From Streptomyces sp. TBY4 (lineage in GTDB: Bacteria > Actinomycetota > Actinomycetes > Streptomycetales > Streptomycetaceae): DNA of 64,000 nucleotides. Below, piece after piece: positions 27,767-40,559 of the stretch. Under the pieces are notes generated by a model that saw only the letters and a program-made list of their open reading frames with translations, had not been told where the DNA came from and made no database searches. The translations under genes were made by a program, and so were the position numbers. The stretch is from contig NZ_JANAVF010000004.1 of the NCBI RefSeq assembly GCF_024213195.1, positions 186,001 to 250,000 of the forward strand, written 5' to 3'. Each line of letters opens with the position of its first letter. The first letter of the stretch is position 1.

Positions 27767-30700
27767 ATGACATCGATACTCAGTGAAGACGATGCGAATC
27801 TTGACCCGGAATTCGCCATCCTGGGATCCCTCGAAGTACGCAGCGGCGACGCCCAGATATCTGTCAACGGGGCGCTGCAGCGTCGCGTCCTCGTGACCCT
27901 GCTCCTCGATGCCGGGCGCGTGGTGCCCGTTTCCCGATTGGTGATGGCCGGCTGGGGCGAGGAAGCGCCGGACAGTGCCGAGCATCAGGTGCGCAAGACG
28001 GTGGCCAAGCTGCGCAGTCGCATCCCCCGCGGCCCCGAGGTCATCGTAACGGACGGGCCCGGCTATCGCGCCGTCGTCAAGACCGCGCAACTCGATCTGC
28101 TCCGCCACCAGCAGCTGATGCGACAGGCCAGGGAATCACTGGACGCCGGGCAGACGGAGCGCGCCACGGCGCAGCTGCGCGAGGCGCTGGAGCTGTGGCG
28201 GGGGCCGGTGCTGGCCGGCTCCGGAGGCCAGGTGATCGACGCGGCCTCGACGGCCTTGGAGGAGCGACGGCTCACGGCTGCCGAACAGCTCTACGACCTG
28301 CGCATCGATGCGGGCGAGGCCGCCGAGGTCACGGGCGAGCTGCGGACCCTCGTGGACGAGTACCCCCTGCGCGAGACGCTGCGCAGCCGGCTGATGCTCG
28401 CCCTCTACCTCTCCGGGCAACAGGCCGCAGCCCTGGACGAGTTCACCCGCGTGCGCGATCGCCTCGCGGACGAGCTGGGCATCGACCCCAGCGTGGAGCT
28501 GACCGGACTCCATGAGCGCATGCTGCGTCAGGACCCCTCGCTCGCCCCTTCGGAACGCTCGGTGGCACGTGTCTCGCACCGGGTGACCGAGGCCCCCCAC
28601 ACGCTACCGTTCGACGTGCCCGACTTCTCGGGCCGCCGCTCCGAACTGGAGTGGGTCTGCGATGTGGCCAGGCGCGCTCCGGAAGGGGCGCCGAGGGTCG
28701 TGGCGCTCGACGGCATGGGAGGGAGCGGCAAGACGGCACTGGCCGTCCGCGCCGCCCACCATCTGGGCGAGGAGTATCCGGACGGCAGCCTCTTCATCGA
28801 CCTGCACGGCTTCACACCGGGACAGACGCCGCTCAGTGCGTTCCACGCACAGGGCGACCTGCTCGCCGCCGCCAGCATCCCCAGCGAGGAGGTGTCCGCG
28901 GTATCGGCGGGGCGTGCCGCGCGATGGCAGTCCTACATGCGGGGCCGCCGCATGGTGCTCATCCTGGACAACGCCGCCTCCTCCGAGCAGGTGCGTGCGC
29001 TGATCCCCACCTCTTCCGACAGCCTGGTCCTGATCACCAGCCGCCCGAGGCTGACCGGACTGGACGGGGTCGAGTGGCTCTCCGTGGGCGCCCTTCCGGA
29101 AGGGGACAGCCACCAGCTCCTGCGCGCCACCCTCGGCGCCGAACGCGTCGAGAGGGAACCGGAAGCGGCCCGTGAACTGCTGAGGCTGTGCGGGGGACTC
29201 CCGCTGGCGCTCAGGATCGCCACCGCCCGACTGGCGAACCGTCCTCAGTGGACCGTGCAGCGACTGGCCGAACGGCTGCGGGACCACAACCGGCGTCTGG
29301 ACGAACTCACCAGCGAGGGCAGGGGGGTTGCGGGCGCACTGCTGCTCTCGTACCAGTCCATGCCGCGCGACCAGCAGTCCGCCTTCCGGCTTCTGGGTCT
29401 TCACCCGGGGCGCTATCTGGACATCCACGAAGCCGCCGCGCTCCTGGACACGGACGCCCTGTCGGCCGAGGACGCGCTGGAGGAACTGGTCGACGCGCGT
29501 CTGCTGGAAGCCAGGGAGCCGGGGGTGTACGGGCTGCACGACCTCGTGCGCAGCTTCGTGCAGCGCATCGCGCAAGGGCAGCGGGAGCCGGGGGACGGGG
29601 CGGCGATGCAGCGGCTCCTGGACCACTACCTGCGCATGGCGGAACACGCGTGCGACATGGTGTTTCCCGGCCGGCGCCCCATCGAGGACCACGGAGAAGA
29701 GCGGGCGGACCGCGAGTTCGATCACAAGGAGAAGGCGCTTCAGTGGCTCGACCAGCACCGTGCCAGCCTTCTGGCGGCAGTGGACGTCGCGCACGACGGG
29801 GGACTGCTGTGGCATGCCGCGCGGCTGCCGCGGGAGCTGGGCTTCCACTCCAGCATCCGTGGTTACGACTCCAGCGCCAACGCGGCACTGGAGAAGGGGG
29901 TCAGCGCGTCACGGCAGCTCGGAGACCGCACGTTGATCCGGCTGAACCTGATGAACCTGGCCATGGGCAAGTGGCGTCTCGGGCAGCTGCGCGACGCGGT
30001 CGGTCTGCTGGAAGAAGCCATGGGGCTGTCCCGGCAGATGGCGGACGAGTACAGCGAGGTGGAGTGCCAGGCGCGGCTGGGGCAGGCGTACAGCAGCATG
30101 GGAGAGCTCGAGTCGGCGCTGCGGCTGAACCAAGAGGTCAGCAGGCGCGCCCAGGAGCTCGGTTTCACCCGCCTCGACGGCTCGTCGCTCAGCATGCTGA
30201 GCCTGATACAGGTGCGGCTCGGGCGGTTCGAGGAGGCGATGGAGTCCGCGGAGCGGGCGGTGGCCATCTTCGACTCCATCGAGGAGATCCAGCTCTCCGT
30301 GACCGCCCTGAGCTATCTTTCCCAGGCGGTCGAGGGCCTGGGCCGCTTCGAGGACGCACTCGCCCGGGCCGACGCGGCGCTGGAACGGTGTCAGCAGATC
30401 GGCATGCCCGCGGCGCTGCCGCTCGTACTCGCCCGCAGGGCCGATGTGCTGGTGCGCATGGGAGCGCTGGACGAAGCGGCGGAGAGCGTCGACCACGCGC
30501 TGTCCAAGGCCACGAGCAGCACGGACAACATCAACCGCGCCACGGTGCACCTCTCGGCGGGGCGGGTGCGGTACGCGCAGGGGGATCTGGACACCGCGCT
30601 GGTTCAGCAGCGGCTGGCCCACGAGATCGCCTGCCGCATGGAGCTGCGCTACGACGAGGCGTGCGCGCTGTGGGGTCTGGCCCGTACCACCGAGGCTCAG

Positions 30701-30784
30701 GGTCATCTCCAGCTGGCACGGCAGCACCGTTCAGCGGCGGACAACCTCTTCAACCTCATGAAAGTGCCTCAAAACGCACGGTGA
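27767..30784 (+). CDS. AfsR-type SARP regulator (HTH-BTAD-NB-ARC-TPR)
   Basis: A protein of about 1005 residues. Residues 15-100 form the OmpR-like winged helix (FAILGSLEVRSG, RRVLVTLLLDAGRVVPVSRLV, HQVRKTVAKLRSRIP). The BTAD domain covers about 105-260. The NB-ARC ATPase has an intact Walker A GMGGSGKTA near residue 316 and Walker B RMVLILDNAA near 395. TPR repeats fill the last 350 residues. It is the best candidate activator of the cluster. The start is ATG 27767 (GTG 27764 is equally possible), with a G-rich site in front. It binds, by family analogy, direct repeats overlapping the -35 region. Confidence 0.9.
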   Translation: MTSILSEDDANLDPEFAILGSLEVRSGDAQISVNGALQRRVLVTLLLDAGRVVPVSRLVMAGWGEEAPDSAEHQVRKTVAKLRSRIPRGPEVIVTDGPGYRAVVKTAQLDLLRHQQLMRQARESLDAGQTERATAQLREALELWRGPVLAGSGGQVIDAASTALEERRLTAAEQLYDLRIDAGEAAEVTGELRTLVDEYPLRETLRSRLMLALYLSGQQAAALDEFTRVRDRLADELGIDPSVELTGLHERMLRQDPSLAPSERSVARVSHRVTEAPHTLPFDVPDFSGRRSELEWVCDVARRAPEGAPRVVALDGMGGSGKTALAVRAAHHLGEEYPDGSLFIDLHGFTPGQTPLSAFHAQGDLLAAASIPSEEVSAVSAGRAARWQSYMRGRRMVLILDNAASSEQVRALIPTSSDSLVLITSRPRLTGLDGVEWLSVGALPEGDSHQLLRATLGAERVEREPEAARELLRLCGGLPLALRIATARLANRPQWTVQRLAERLRDHNRRLDELTSEGRGVAGALLLSYQSMPRDQQSAFRLLGLHPGRYLDIHEAAALLDTDALSAEDALEELVDARLLEAREPGVYGLHDLVRSFVQRIAQGQREPGDGAAMQRLLDHYLRMAEHACDMVFPGRRPIEDHGEERADREFDHKEKALQWLDQHRASLLAAVDVAHDGGLLWHAARLPRELGFHSSIRGYDSSANAALEKGVSASRQLGDRTLIRLNLMNLAMGKWRLGQLRDAVGLLEEAMGLSRQMADEYSEVECQARLGQAYSSMGELESALRLNQEVSRRAQELGFTRLDGSSLSMLSLIQVRLGRFEEAMESAERAVAIFDSIEEIQLSVTALSYLSQAVEGLGRFEDALARADAALERCQQIGMPAALPLVLARRADVLVRMGALDEAAESVDHALSKATSSTDNINRATVHLSAGRVRYAQGDLDTALVQQRLAHEIACRMELRYDEACALWGLARTTEAQGHLQLARQHRSAADNLFNLMKVPQNAR

Positions 30785-30912
30785 GTCCGGCGTGTGCCTC
30801 GGGCGTTCCCCCGTGGGGGACTGAGCGGGTGCTCAGAGGGGAACCGGCCGGGAAGAGTGATTGCAAAGATCAGCGGAGCCGAAACGGCGTGTCCTTCAAA
30901 AGGAGTTTTCTC

Positions 30913-31089
30913 ATGCGTTTTACCTCTGCCATCGTAGCCTCCGCCCTTGCTGTTGGTGCGCTTCTGGGTGGATTGGCCGTTTCCGCCGGCACTGACGCTC
31001 CGCAGACGGTCGAGTACCACGCTGCCGCCCCCGGTCTCCCGACGGACCCGGTCGTGCGCAAGGCGGAGAACGATCACGGCAACGTCTGA
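30913..31089 (+). CDS. Small secreted peptide precursor (58 residues)
   Basis: A 58-residue precursor with a signal peptide (MRFTSAIVASALAVGALLGG, likely cleavage near residues 28-30) and an exported tail of about 28 residues ending in RKAENDHGNV, with no Cys. AGGAG precedes the ATG by 7 nt. Codons such as TTT, TCT, GTA, CTT and GCT are frequent, unlike neighbouring genes. It lies between the SARP and the response regulator. A signalling or modulator peptide is possible; no family is recognised. Confidence 0.65.
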   Translation: MRFTSAIVASALAVGALLGGLAVSAGTDAPQTVEYHAAAPGLPTDPVVRKAENDHGNV

Positions 31090-31243
31090 GCGGATGGGCC
31101 GTAGCGGCTGCTGGCGGCCCACCGGCTGTGCCCGCCGTCCTCGTCACCCACGTGCAGACGCTCGTCGCGCCCACAAGGCCGCACGAGTACTGACATTGAT
31201 GACAGCTGGGCTTCTCTCTCACTCTTTTTCGAGGGGCAACACC

Positions 31244-31957
31244 ATGACCATTCGGGTTCTCATCTGTGACCAGCTGCCCGTACTCGCCGACGGGCTCAAG
31301 ACCCTCCTCGACGCGGTGCCGGACATCGACGTGATCGGCACGACTCCCAACGGCATGGAAGCCATCGTGATGGTGCGCACCATGCGTCCCGATGTCGTGG
31401 TCACGGATCTGAACCTCCAGACCATTTCCGGCCTCGAGATGATCCGCAGGCTCGCCCGGGAGGACGTGTCGCCCAACGTCGTCGTGTTCACCGCGGCGGA
31501 CACCGATGAGACGGTGAGCGACGTGCTGCACGCCGGCGCGAGCTGTCTGCTCGGCAAGGACGTGAGTCCTCAGGAGCTGATCACCGCGATCCACGGGGCG
31601 GCCGCCGGCCAGACCATGCTCGCGCCGAACATCGCGCAGCGCCTGGTCGCCTGGTTCCGTGCGCAGCCGGAGCCGCCGAAGGCCGAGGCGTGTCCGGAGG
31701 CGACCGAACTGACCCCGCGGGAACGGGAAGTGACGCGGATGGTGGCCCAGGGCATGTCCACCGAGGACGTGGCCCGCGAACTGATCATCGGCGAGGCCAC
31801 GGTCAGGACCCATCTCTACCGCGTGCGCACCAAGCTCGGCGTCCGCGACCGGGCCGAGCTCGTGTCACTGGCTTACCGGACCGGACTGATCCACTCGGAC
31901 GGCCAGTCCCTCGGCGACGAGAGGGTGCTGGCGATGGGGGGTCTGCGTGCCAGCTGA
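31244..31957 (+). CDS. NarL/LuxR-type response regulator, orphan
   Basis: A 237-residue protein. The receiver domain (residues 1-120) has phospho-acceptor Asp in VVVTDLNL (about residue 54), Thr in VVFTAAD and Lys in LLGKD. One of the usual paired acidic residues near the N-terminus is replaced (ICDQ, with Cys at the first position). The C-terminal LuxR helix-turn-helix runs from LTPREREVTRMVAQG to about residue 215. No sensor kinase gene is in the window. ATG 31244 has GAGGGG upstream. It is probably a second cluster regulator. Confidence 0.9.
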   Translation: MTIRVLICDQLPVLADGLKTLLDAVPDIDVIGTTPNGMEAIVMVRTMRPDVVVTDLNLQTISGLEMIRRLAREDVSPNVVVFTAADTDETVSDVLHAGASCLLGKDVSPQELITAIHGAAAGQTMLAPNIAQRLVAWFRAQPEPPKAEACPEATELTPREREVTRMVAQGMSTEDVARELIIGEATVRTHLYRVRTKLGVRDRAELVSLAYRTGLIHSDGQSLGDERVLAMGGLRAS

Positions 31958-31996
31958 CCCCCGGCCGGAGTCTGCCGCCGCAGCTCGGAGCTCCGG

Positions 31997-33037
31997 TCAG
32001 GCGGCGGCGCGCCGGGCCGATGCGACGCGGTCGGCGCCGACCGTCCGCCAGAGCGCGGCGGGATCTCCGTACCGGGCGGACTCGGCCGCGGCCAGCCGGA
32101 AGTACCGGTGCAGGCCCAGTTCCGAGGTCATCGCGCGCACGCCGCAGCTCTGCATGCTCAGACGCACGACGTCACGCGCGGTCTCGGAGGCCATCGCCAG
32201 TGCGGAGAGCGGTGCAGTGCCGACGGCGTCCGGCTCGTAGTCGACCAGCCAGGCCCCCCGGTGGACCGCCGCCCTCGTCGTACGCAGCGCCACCAGCGCG
32301 CGTGCCAAGGGGAACGACACCGCAGGCAGGTCGCGCAGCCTGGTGCCGGACTGCTGCCGGAAGCCGGCGTACTCCACGGCCGTGCGGTGCGCCCCGTCGG
32401 CGATGCCCAGCAGGTAGGCGGCCTGCCGCAGCCGTGCTCGCGCGAGCGGACCGGTGGGCGAGTCGTCCAGGGCGCCGACGATGTCTTCGGTGGTGGCCGG
32501 TGTGGCCTCGAAGCGGACGACCGGTGGCCAGCACCCGTCCTGCGGGGTGACGCCGGCCGCTGTGCGCTCCACCGCGACGAGCACCGGATCGCCGTCGATC
32601 CTGGTGGCCACCAGGAACACGCCGGCGCCCACGTCGTCGACGGTGGCCGTGCCGGTCAGCTCCCAGCCGCCGGCGCGCGGGGTCGCGGTGATCCCGCTGC
32701 CGGTGGGCAGGGCTTCGAAGCCGGCCAGGGCCGCGCCCGGCGCGCTGACGCCCAGGTCGGCGGCGAAGGCGTCGGCCCGGTAGGAGTTGCCGCGTGCCGC
32801 GCGGCCGAGCTCCTCGCTGACCAGGACCCCGGCGCTCAGCCCCAGGCCGAGTCCGTCGGCGCCGGCCGGGCGTTCGTAGTCGGCCGCCTCCAGCGCGTCG
32901 AGCACCGCACGGGTCGGGCCGCCTGCGCCGTCGGTCACCGGGGCGCCGTGCAGCCCGATCCGGGCGGGCAGTCCGGCAAGTCCCGTACGCAGGGCCTTGC
33001 GCAGCTGGACGGCGAGCGGGTCCGGGGTGAGGTCCAT
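31997..33037 (-). CDS. Acyl-CoA dehydrogenase-like protein, small-subunit type
   Basis: A 346-residue ACAD-like protein ending in a helical domain (QSCGVRAMTSELGLHRYFRLAAAES). The FAD and substrate-binding blocks of the middle beta domain are diverged (PTGSGITATPRAGGWELTGTATVDDVGAG). It starts 1 bp after the stop of the second ACAD, and such pairs in actinobacteria often form alpha2-beta2 enzymes in which one subunit has lost catalytic residues. In NRPS clusters ACADs oxidise carrier-bound aminoacyl groups. It is the last gene of the leftward operon. Confidence 0.82.
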   Translation of the reverse strand: MDLTPDPLAVQLRKALRTGLAGLPARIGLHGAPVTDGAGGPTRAVLDALEAADYERPAGADGLGLGLSAGVLVSEELGRAARGNSYRADAFAADLGVSAPGAALAGFEALPTGSGITATPRAGGWELTGTATVDDVGAGVFLVATRIDGDPVLVAVERTAAGVTPQDGCWPPVVRFEATPATTEDIVGALDDSPTGPLARARLRQAAYLLGIADGAHRTAVEYAGFRQQSGTRLRDLPAVSFPLARALVALRTTRAAVHRGAWLVDYEPDAVGTAPLSALAMASETARDVVRLSMQSCGVRAMTSELGLHRYFRLAAAESARYGDPAALWRTVGADRVASARRAAA

Positions 33038-33038
33038 G

Positions 33039-34190
33039 TCAGTCTTCCTGTCCGGTGGAATCGAGCGAGGCGGCCATGATCTGGAGCATCACTTCGGAGG
33101 TTCCCGCCGAGAGCGTGAGCCCGGGCGCCTCCCGGTAGGCGGACTCCAGAACCATGGCCGCACCGGTGCGGTTCGCCCGCTGCTCGGGGCTGGGGATGTC
33201 GGCGGCCCAGACGGCGATGGACTGGGCGAGTTCGCTGCTGTGATATTTGGCGACGGCCGTCGAGACCTGATCGACCCGGTCCGCCGCGATCCCGGTGAGG
33301 ACCTCCCAGGCGAGGACGTGGTCGGCGGTCAGGGTGCCGTGCCAGCGGCCGATCTGCTCCAGGCGGTCATCGGGCACGGTCTCCGGAGCACCGTCGACCA
33401 GGGCTTCGAGGGCGGCGTCCAGCCAGCGCTCGGCCTTCAAGTAGTAGTCCATGCCGGTGCGTTCGATGGCGAGCGCCTCGTTGAGCAGCGGCCAGCCCTC
33501 GTCTCGCGGACCGAGGAGGTTCGTGCCCGGCACCGCGACCGCGTCGAGATCCACGCGGTGGAAGTGCTCGTCGCCGACACCGGGGATCATCGACACCGTC
33601 ACACCGGGGGCCTGCATGTCGACCAGGAACAGGCTGATGCCCTGGTACTTGCCCGCGCCCGGGGTCGTACGGGCGGCGCACAGGCCGAGGTCGACGAACC
33701 GGGTCTTGAGGCTGAACACCTTGGTGCCGGTGATCCGGTAGCCGTCCCCGTCCGGCTCGGCCACCGCCCGGAGCGCGCCCAGGTCGGAGCCCGCGTCGGG
33801 CTCCGTGTAGAGCACCGATGCGAAGCTCTCGCCGCGGGCGATGGCGGGCAGGTACCGCCGCTTCTGTTCATCGCTGCCGGCCATCAGCAGGAACTGGCCC
33901 ACGATCTGCACGGTGTTGACGTGGAAGGTGTCCGGTATGCCTGCGCGCACCAGCTCCTCGGCGACGATCGCGGCATCGGTCAGCGAGCGGCCCCGGCCGC
34001 CGTACTCGACGGGCCAGTGCACGGCGAGCAGGCCCAGCTCGCCGAGCAGCCGGTAGAGCGGGCGGGCGTCCGGCTCGACGCCGTACGCGCCGGTGGCCGC
34101 GGCCGCCTCGGCCTGTACCTCCGCAGAGCGCAGGGCGCCCCGCACATCCGCCCGGAACCGCTCTTGATCCTCTGTGAATGCGAACCGCAT
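33039..34190 (-). CDS. Acyl-CoA dehydrogenase, large-subunit type
   Basis: A 383-residue ACAD with family blocks YTEPDAGSDLGALRA (FAD/substrate loop, about residues 127-141), RITGTKVFSLKTRF and a C-terminal LSAGTSEVMLQIMAASL. At the place where medium-chain enzymes carry the catalytic Glu (YEGT) this protein has Ala (SAGT), so the base is elsewhere or supplied by the paired subunit. It follows the NRPS gene by 10 bp. A likely role is alpha,beta-dehydrogenation of an acyl or aminoacyl thioester held on the NRPS or free carrier. Confidence 0.86.
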   Translation of the reverse strand: MRFAFTEDQERFRADVRGALRSAEVQAEAAAATGAYGVEPDARPLYRLLGELGLLAVHWPVEYGGRGRSLTDAAIVAEELVRAGIPDTFHVNTVQIVGQFLLMAGSDEQKRRYLPAIARGESFASVLYTEPDAGSDLGALRAVAEPDGDGYRITGTKVFSLKTRFVDLGLCAARTTPGAGKYQGISLFLVDMQAPGVTVSMIPGVGDEHFHRVDLDAVAVPGTNLLGPRDEGWPLLNEALAIERTGMDYYLKAERWLDAALEALVDGAPETVPDDRLEQIGRWHGTLTADHVLAWEVLTGIAADRVDQVSTAVAKYHSSELAQSIAVWAADIPSPEQRANRTGAAMVLESAYREAPGLTLSAGTSEVMLQIMAASLDSTGQED

Positions 34191-34200
34191 GTATGTCTCC

Positions 34201-38252
<4,052 letters not shown>

Positions 38253-38256
<4 letters not shown>

Positions 38257-39413
38257 CTGAGGCTCCTGATGCGTACCGGTGCCTCGGCCGCCGGGTCGTC
38301 GTCCGACCGTGCGGGCAGGTGTGCCAACTCCGTGATCGCGATGGTCAGTACGTCGATGCCGCGCATGTAGTCCGAGAGCACGATGTGCTCGTCGTCGGCG
38401 TGGTCGAGGGTGCTGTCACCCGGGCCGTAGGTCGCCATGGGGATGTCCCAGACCTCGGCGAGGGTGTTCATGTCCGAGGTGGCCGTCTTCACCGCGAGAC
38501 GCGGCTGGGCGTGCAGGCGCCGGATGCCGGACACCAGCGCGCGCACGACCGGGTCGGCGCGGCCCACCCGGCAGGCCGCCACCGAGTTCAACACCTCGAC
38601 GGTGCCGGCCGGCAGCCGCTCGCGCAGGTTGCCCAGCAGCCCGTCGACGTCGAACCCCGGGGGGATGCGGATGCTGAGGTCCGCGGTCGCCGAGGTCAGG
38701 TCGCCGTTGATCTGGACCAGCGTCGCGCCCGGCTGGTCGAACACGCCGTGGCTCGCGTCCGGTCCGAGCAGGTCGACCAGCGTGTCCCAGCAGGCGACGG
38801 CCAGCTCGGATGCCTTCGGCACCGGGTTGCTCGGGTGGGTGGCGGCGCATTTGACGGTGTAGCGCAGGTCCAGCTTGCCCTTGTAGCCGAGGACCACGCT
38901 CGACCAGCCGCTCGGTTCGCCGATGATCAGCGCGTCCGGGCGGGCGTGGGTGGCCCGGATCGCCATCGCGCCGCGCGAGCGCGGGGTCTCCTCCTCGACG
39001 ACACCGATCACCACGATCCGGCCGGGGAAGTCCACCGCGCCGGCCGCCGCGCAGATCATCGTCGCGAGCGGTCCCTTCGCGTCCACCGCGCCGCGGCCGT
39101 AGAGCCGGCCGTCCTCGGAGCGGACCGGGATCTGGCCGGAGACGGTGTCGGTGTGTCCGAGCAGCATCACGGTCGGGCCGTCACCGCGCTCGATCACGCC
39201 GATCACATTGCCCACGCCGTCGATGTGCGCCTGGAAACCCAGTTCCCTCATCTCTTCGACCAAGTAGTCGGCCAGGCCGCGCTCCTGGTAGGACGGAGAG
39301 GGGATCTCCAGCATCCCGCGCAGCAGCCCGGCGGCGTAGGTCTCGGTGACCTTGTTCGAGGAACCGAGGTGGCCGCGCCGTTGCGGCGGCCGGAGGGTGG
39401 ACGCCCAGTTCAT
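38253..39413 (-). CDS. LysK-like M20 hydrolase releasing product from the amino-group carrier
   Basis: A 386-residue M20 metallopeptidase. Metal motifs: LLGHTDTVSG (about residue 82), GRGAVDAKGPLA (about 106), VVEEETPRSRGA, GEPSGW. The block TSDMNTLAE followed by YGPGDSTLDHADDEHI is characteristic of LysK, which cleaves [LysW]-lysine or -ornithine. Here it should free the finished amino acid from the LysW-like carrier. It lies between the LysX-like and NRPS genes in one operon. ATG 39413 is 2 bp from the LysX-like stop. Confidence 0.9.
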
Positions 39414-39415
39414 CG

Positions 39416-40288
39416 TTACGCTCGTTCCAGTAGAAGGTCGATGATGTGGTCCGCGACGTTGACCTGGTCGCCGAGTGCGGATTGGAAGCCGGAGAACTCG
39501 ACCCGGTGATTGACCTCCAGGACCAGCAGCCGGCCGTCGCGGTCCTCGATCAGGTCGACACCGGCGATGTCGGTGCCGACGGCGGCGGCCGCCTGGAGGG
39601 CGAGCTTGTCGATCTCCGGGGTCACCTCGCACGGCCGGGTCTGCCCGCCGAGTGCGACATTGGTGCGCAGGGACTCGCCGGTCCGGTACACGGCGCCCAG
39701 CACCTGACCGCCGACCACGATCACCCTGATGTCCCGGTCGGGCTTCTCGATCAGCTCCTGCACGTACACGAGGTGCGACTGGGGTCCGGGCAGTGCGCCG
39801 GCGTACTCGAGCACGCTTTCCGCACCGGCGCGGTCGTGCAGGGGAACCACCAGCCGGCCCCACGAGCCGACCAGCGGTTTGATGACGGCCGGGTAGCCGA
39901 TGGAGTCCAGGGCGGCCAGCGCGGCCTGCGGAGTGAGGCCGAGCGCGGTGCGCGGTGTCGGCACCCCGGCCGACTCCAGGGCCAGAGTGGTGCGCCATTT
40001 GTCGCCGCACACCTCGGTCGCCTCGGTGCTGTTGACCACCTCGACGCCCGCGGCGGTGAGGCAGCGGGCCGCGTAGGCCGCGCGGAACTGACCGATCTCG
40101 CGGTTCAGCGCGAGACCCCAGGGCAGGGCGTGCCGACCGGCCGCGAACCACTGGCCGCGCGTGTCGACGTGATCGAAGGGAACGCCCCGCCGGTCGAACG
40201 CGTCGAACAGCCTCTTCTCGTCCGCACCGATCCGGCTGGCGAGCACCGCGACCTTGCGGTCACCTGGGCGCTCTGACGTCGCTGACAC
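39416..40288 (-). CDS. LysX-like ATP-grasp ligase, loads the amino-group carrier
   Basis: A 290-residue RimK-type ATP-grasp enzyme: PAVIKPLVGSWGRLVVPL (ATP-binding Lys near residue 139), YVQELIEKPDRDIRVIVVGG, and the acidic metal site LVLEVNHRVEFSGFQSA, the LysX-type signature (EVNHxxEF). It should attach the alpha-amino group of glutamate or a homologue to the C-terminal Glu of the carrier. GTG 40288 is preceded by GGAGG. It is the first gene of the leftward operon and has its own cluster-type promoter. Confidence 0.9.
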   Translation of the reverse strand: MSATSERPGDRKVAVLASRIGADEKRLFDAFDRRGVPFDHVDTRGQWFAAGRHALPWGLALNREIGQFRAAYAARCLTAAGVEVVNSTEATEVCGDKWRTTLALESAGVPTPRTALGLTPQAALAALDSIGYPAVIKPLVGSWGRLVVPLHDRAGAESVLEYAGALPGPQSHLVYVQELIEKPDRDIRVIVVGGQVLGAVYRTGESLRTNVALGGQTRPCEVTPEIDKLALQAAAAVGTDIAGVDLIEDRDGRLLVLEVNHRVEFSGFQSALGDQVNVADHIIDLLLERA

Positions 40289-40352
40289 GTGACCTCCACA
40301 TGTGAACCACTGATGGACTGGACGGCACAATCGTGCTTGCCGCGTGGAAGGG

Positions 40353-40420
40353 AAACTACGAGTACACCGGCGTCGAGCGCGTCCGAACCAAGCTCAGTCA
40401 TGGGGACGCACCGCGTTGAC
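40353..40420 (-). promoter_or_regulatory. Cluster promoter: 41-bp conserved element plus TAnnnT, for the LysX operon
   Basis: On the minus strand the 41-bp element lies at 40420-40380: GTCAnCnYRRTRYGTC at its 5' end and TTGnnnCGGACG (here TTGGTTCGGACG) at its 3' end. After 21 bp comes TAGTTT (40358-40353), a good -10. The start codon is 65 bp further. The same layout occurs at 52987-53054, 54440-54507 and 62440-62506. Confidence 0.78.
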
Positions 40421-40446
40421 TTTCCCCCAATACGGTTGCGAACTCT

Positions 40447-40480
40447 GATTACCCGGCGCCCGACCGCGCTGTGTCACGCT
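40447..40480 (+). promoter_or_regulatory. 34-bp conserved element, divergent partner, for the sulfotransferase operon
   Basis: This 34-bp block is identical at 25 of 34 positions to 53081-53114. Shared parts are GATTAC at the left and GTGTCAC near the right. Both copies lie at the same distance (26 bp between them) from the neighbouring minus-strand 41-bp element. The probable -10 lies near 40494-40500 but is poor. Confidence 0.72.
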
Positions 40481-40505
40481 GGTCCGGATTTCGATATCTG
40501 CCGAA

Positions 40506-40542
40506 TGAGTTCACGGCACACCGCTGAGTTCACGGCACACCG
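40506..40542 (+). repeat. Perfect 18-bp direct repeat in the sulfotransferase leader
   Basis: TGAGTTCACGGCACACCG occurs at 40506-40523 and again at 40525-40542, with a period of 19 bp. The second copy ends 17 bp before the GTG start. It lies downstream of the probable -10, so it is probably within the transcript leader or at the start of transcription. Confidence 0.9.
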
Positions 40543-40559
40543 AGGAAAATGGGGGAATC

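Noticed and set aside
40471..40500. TGTCAC with the nearby TATCTG as an ordinary -35/-10 promoter.
   Set aside because: The -10 match is poor and the GTGTCAC block belongs to a larger conserved 34-bp element, so it was recorded as a regulatory element rather than as a standard promoter.
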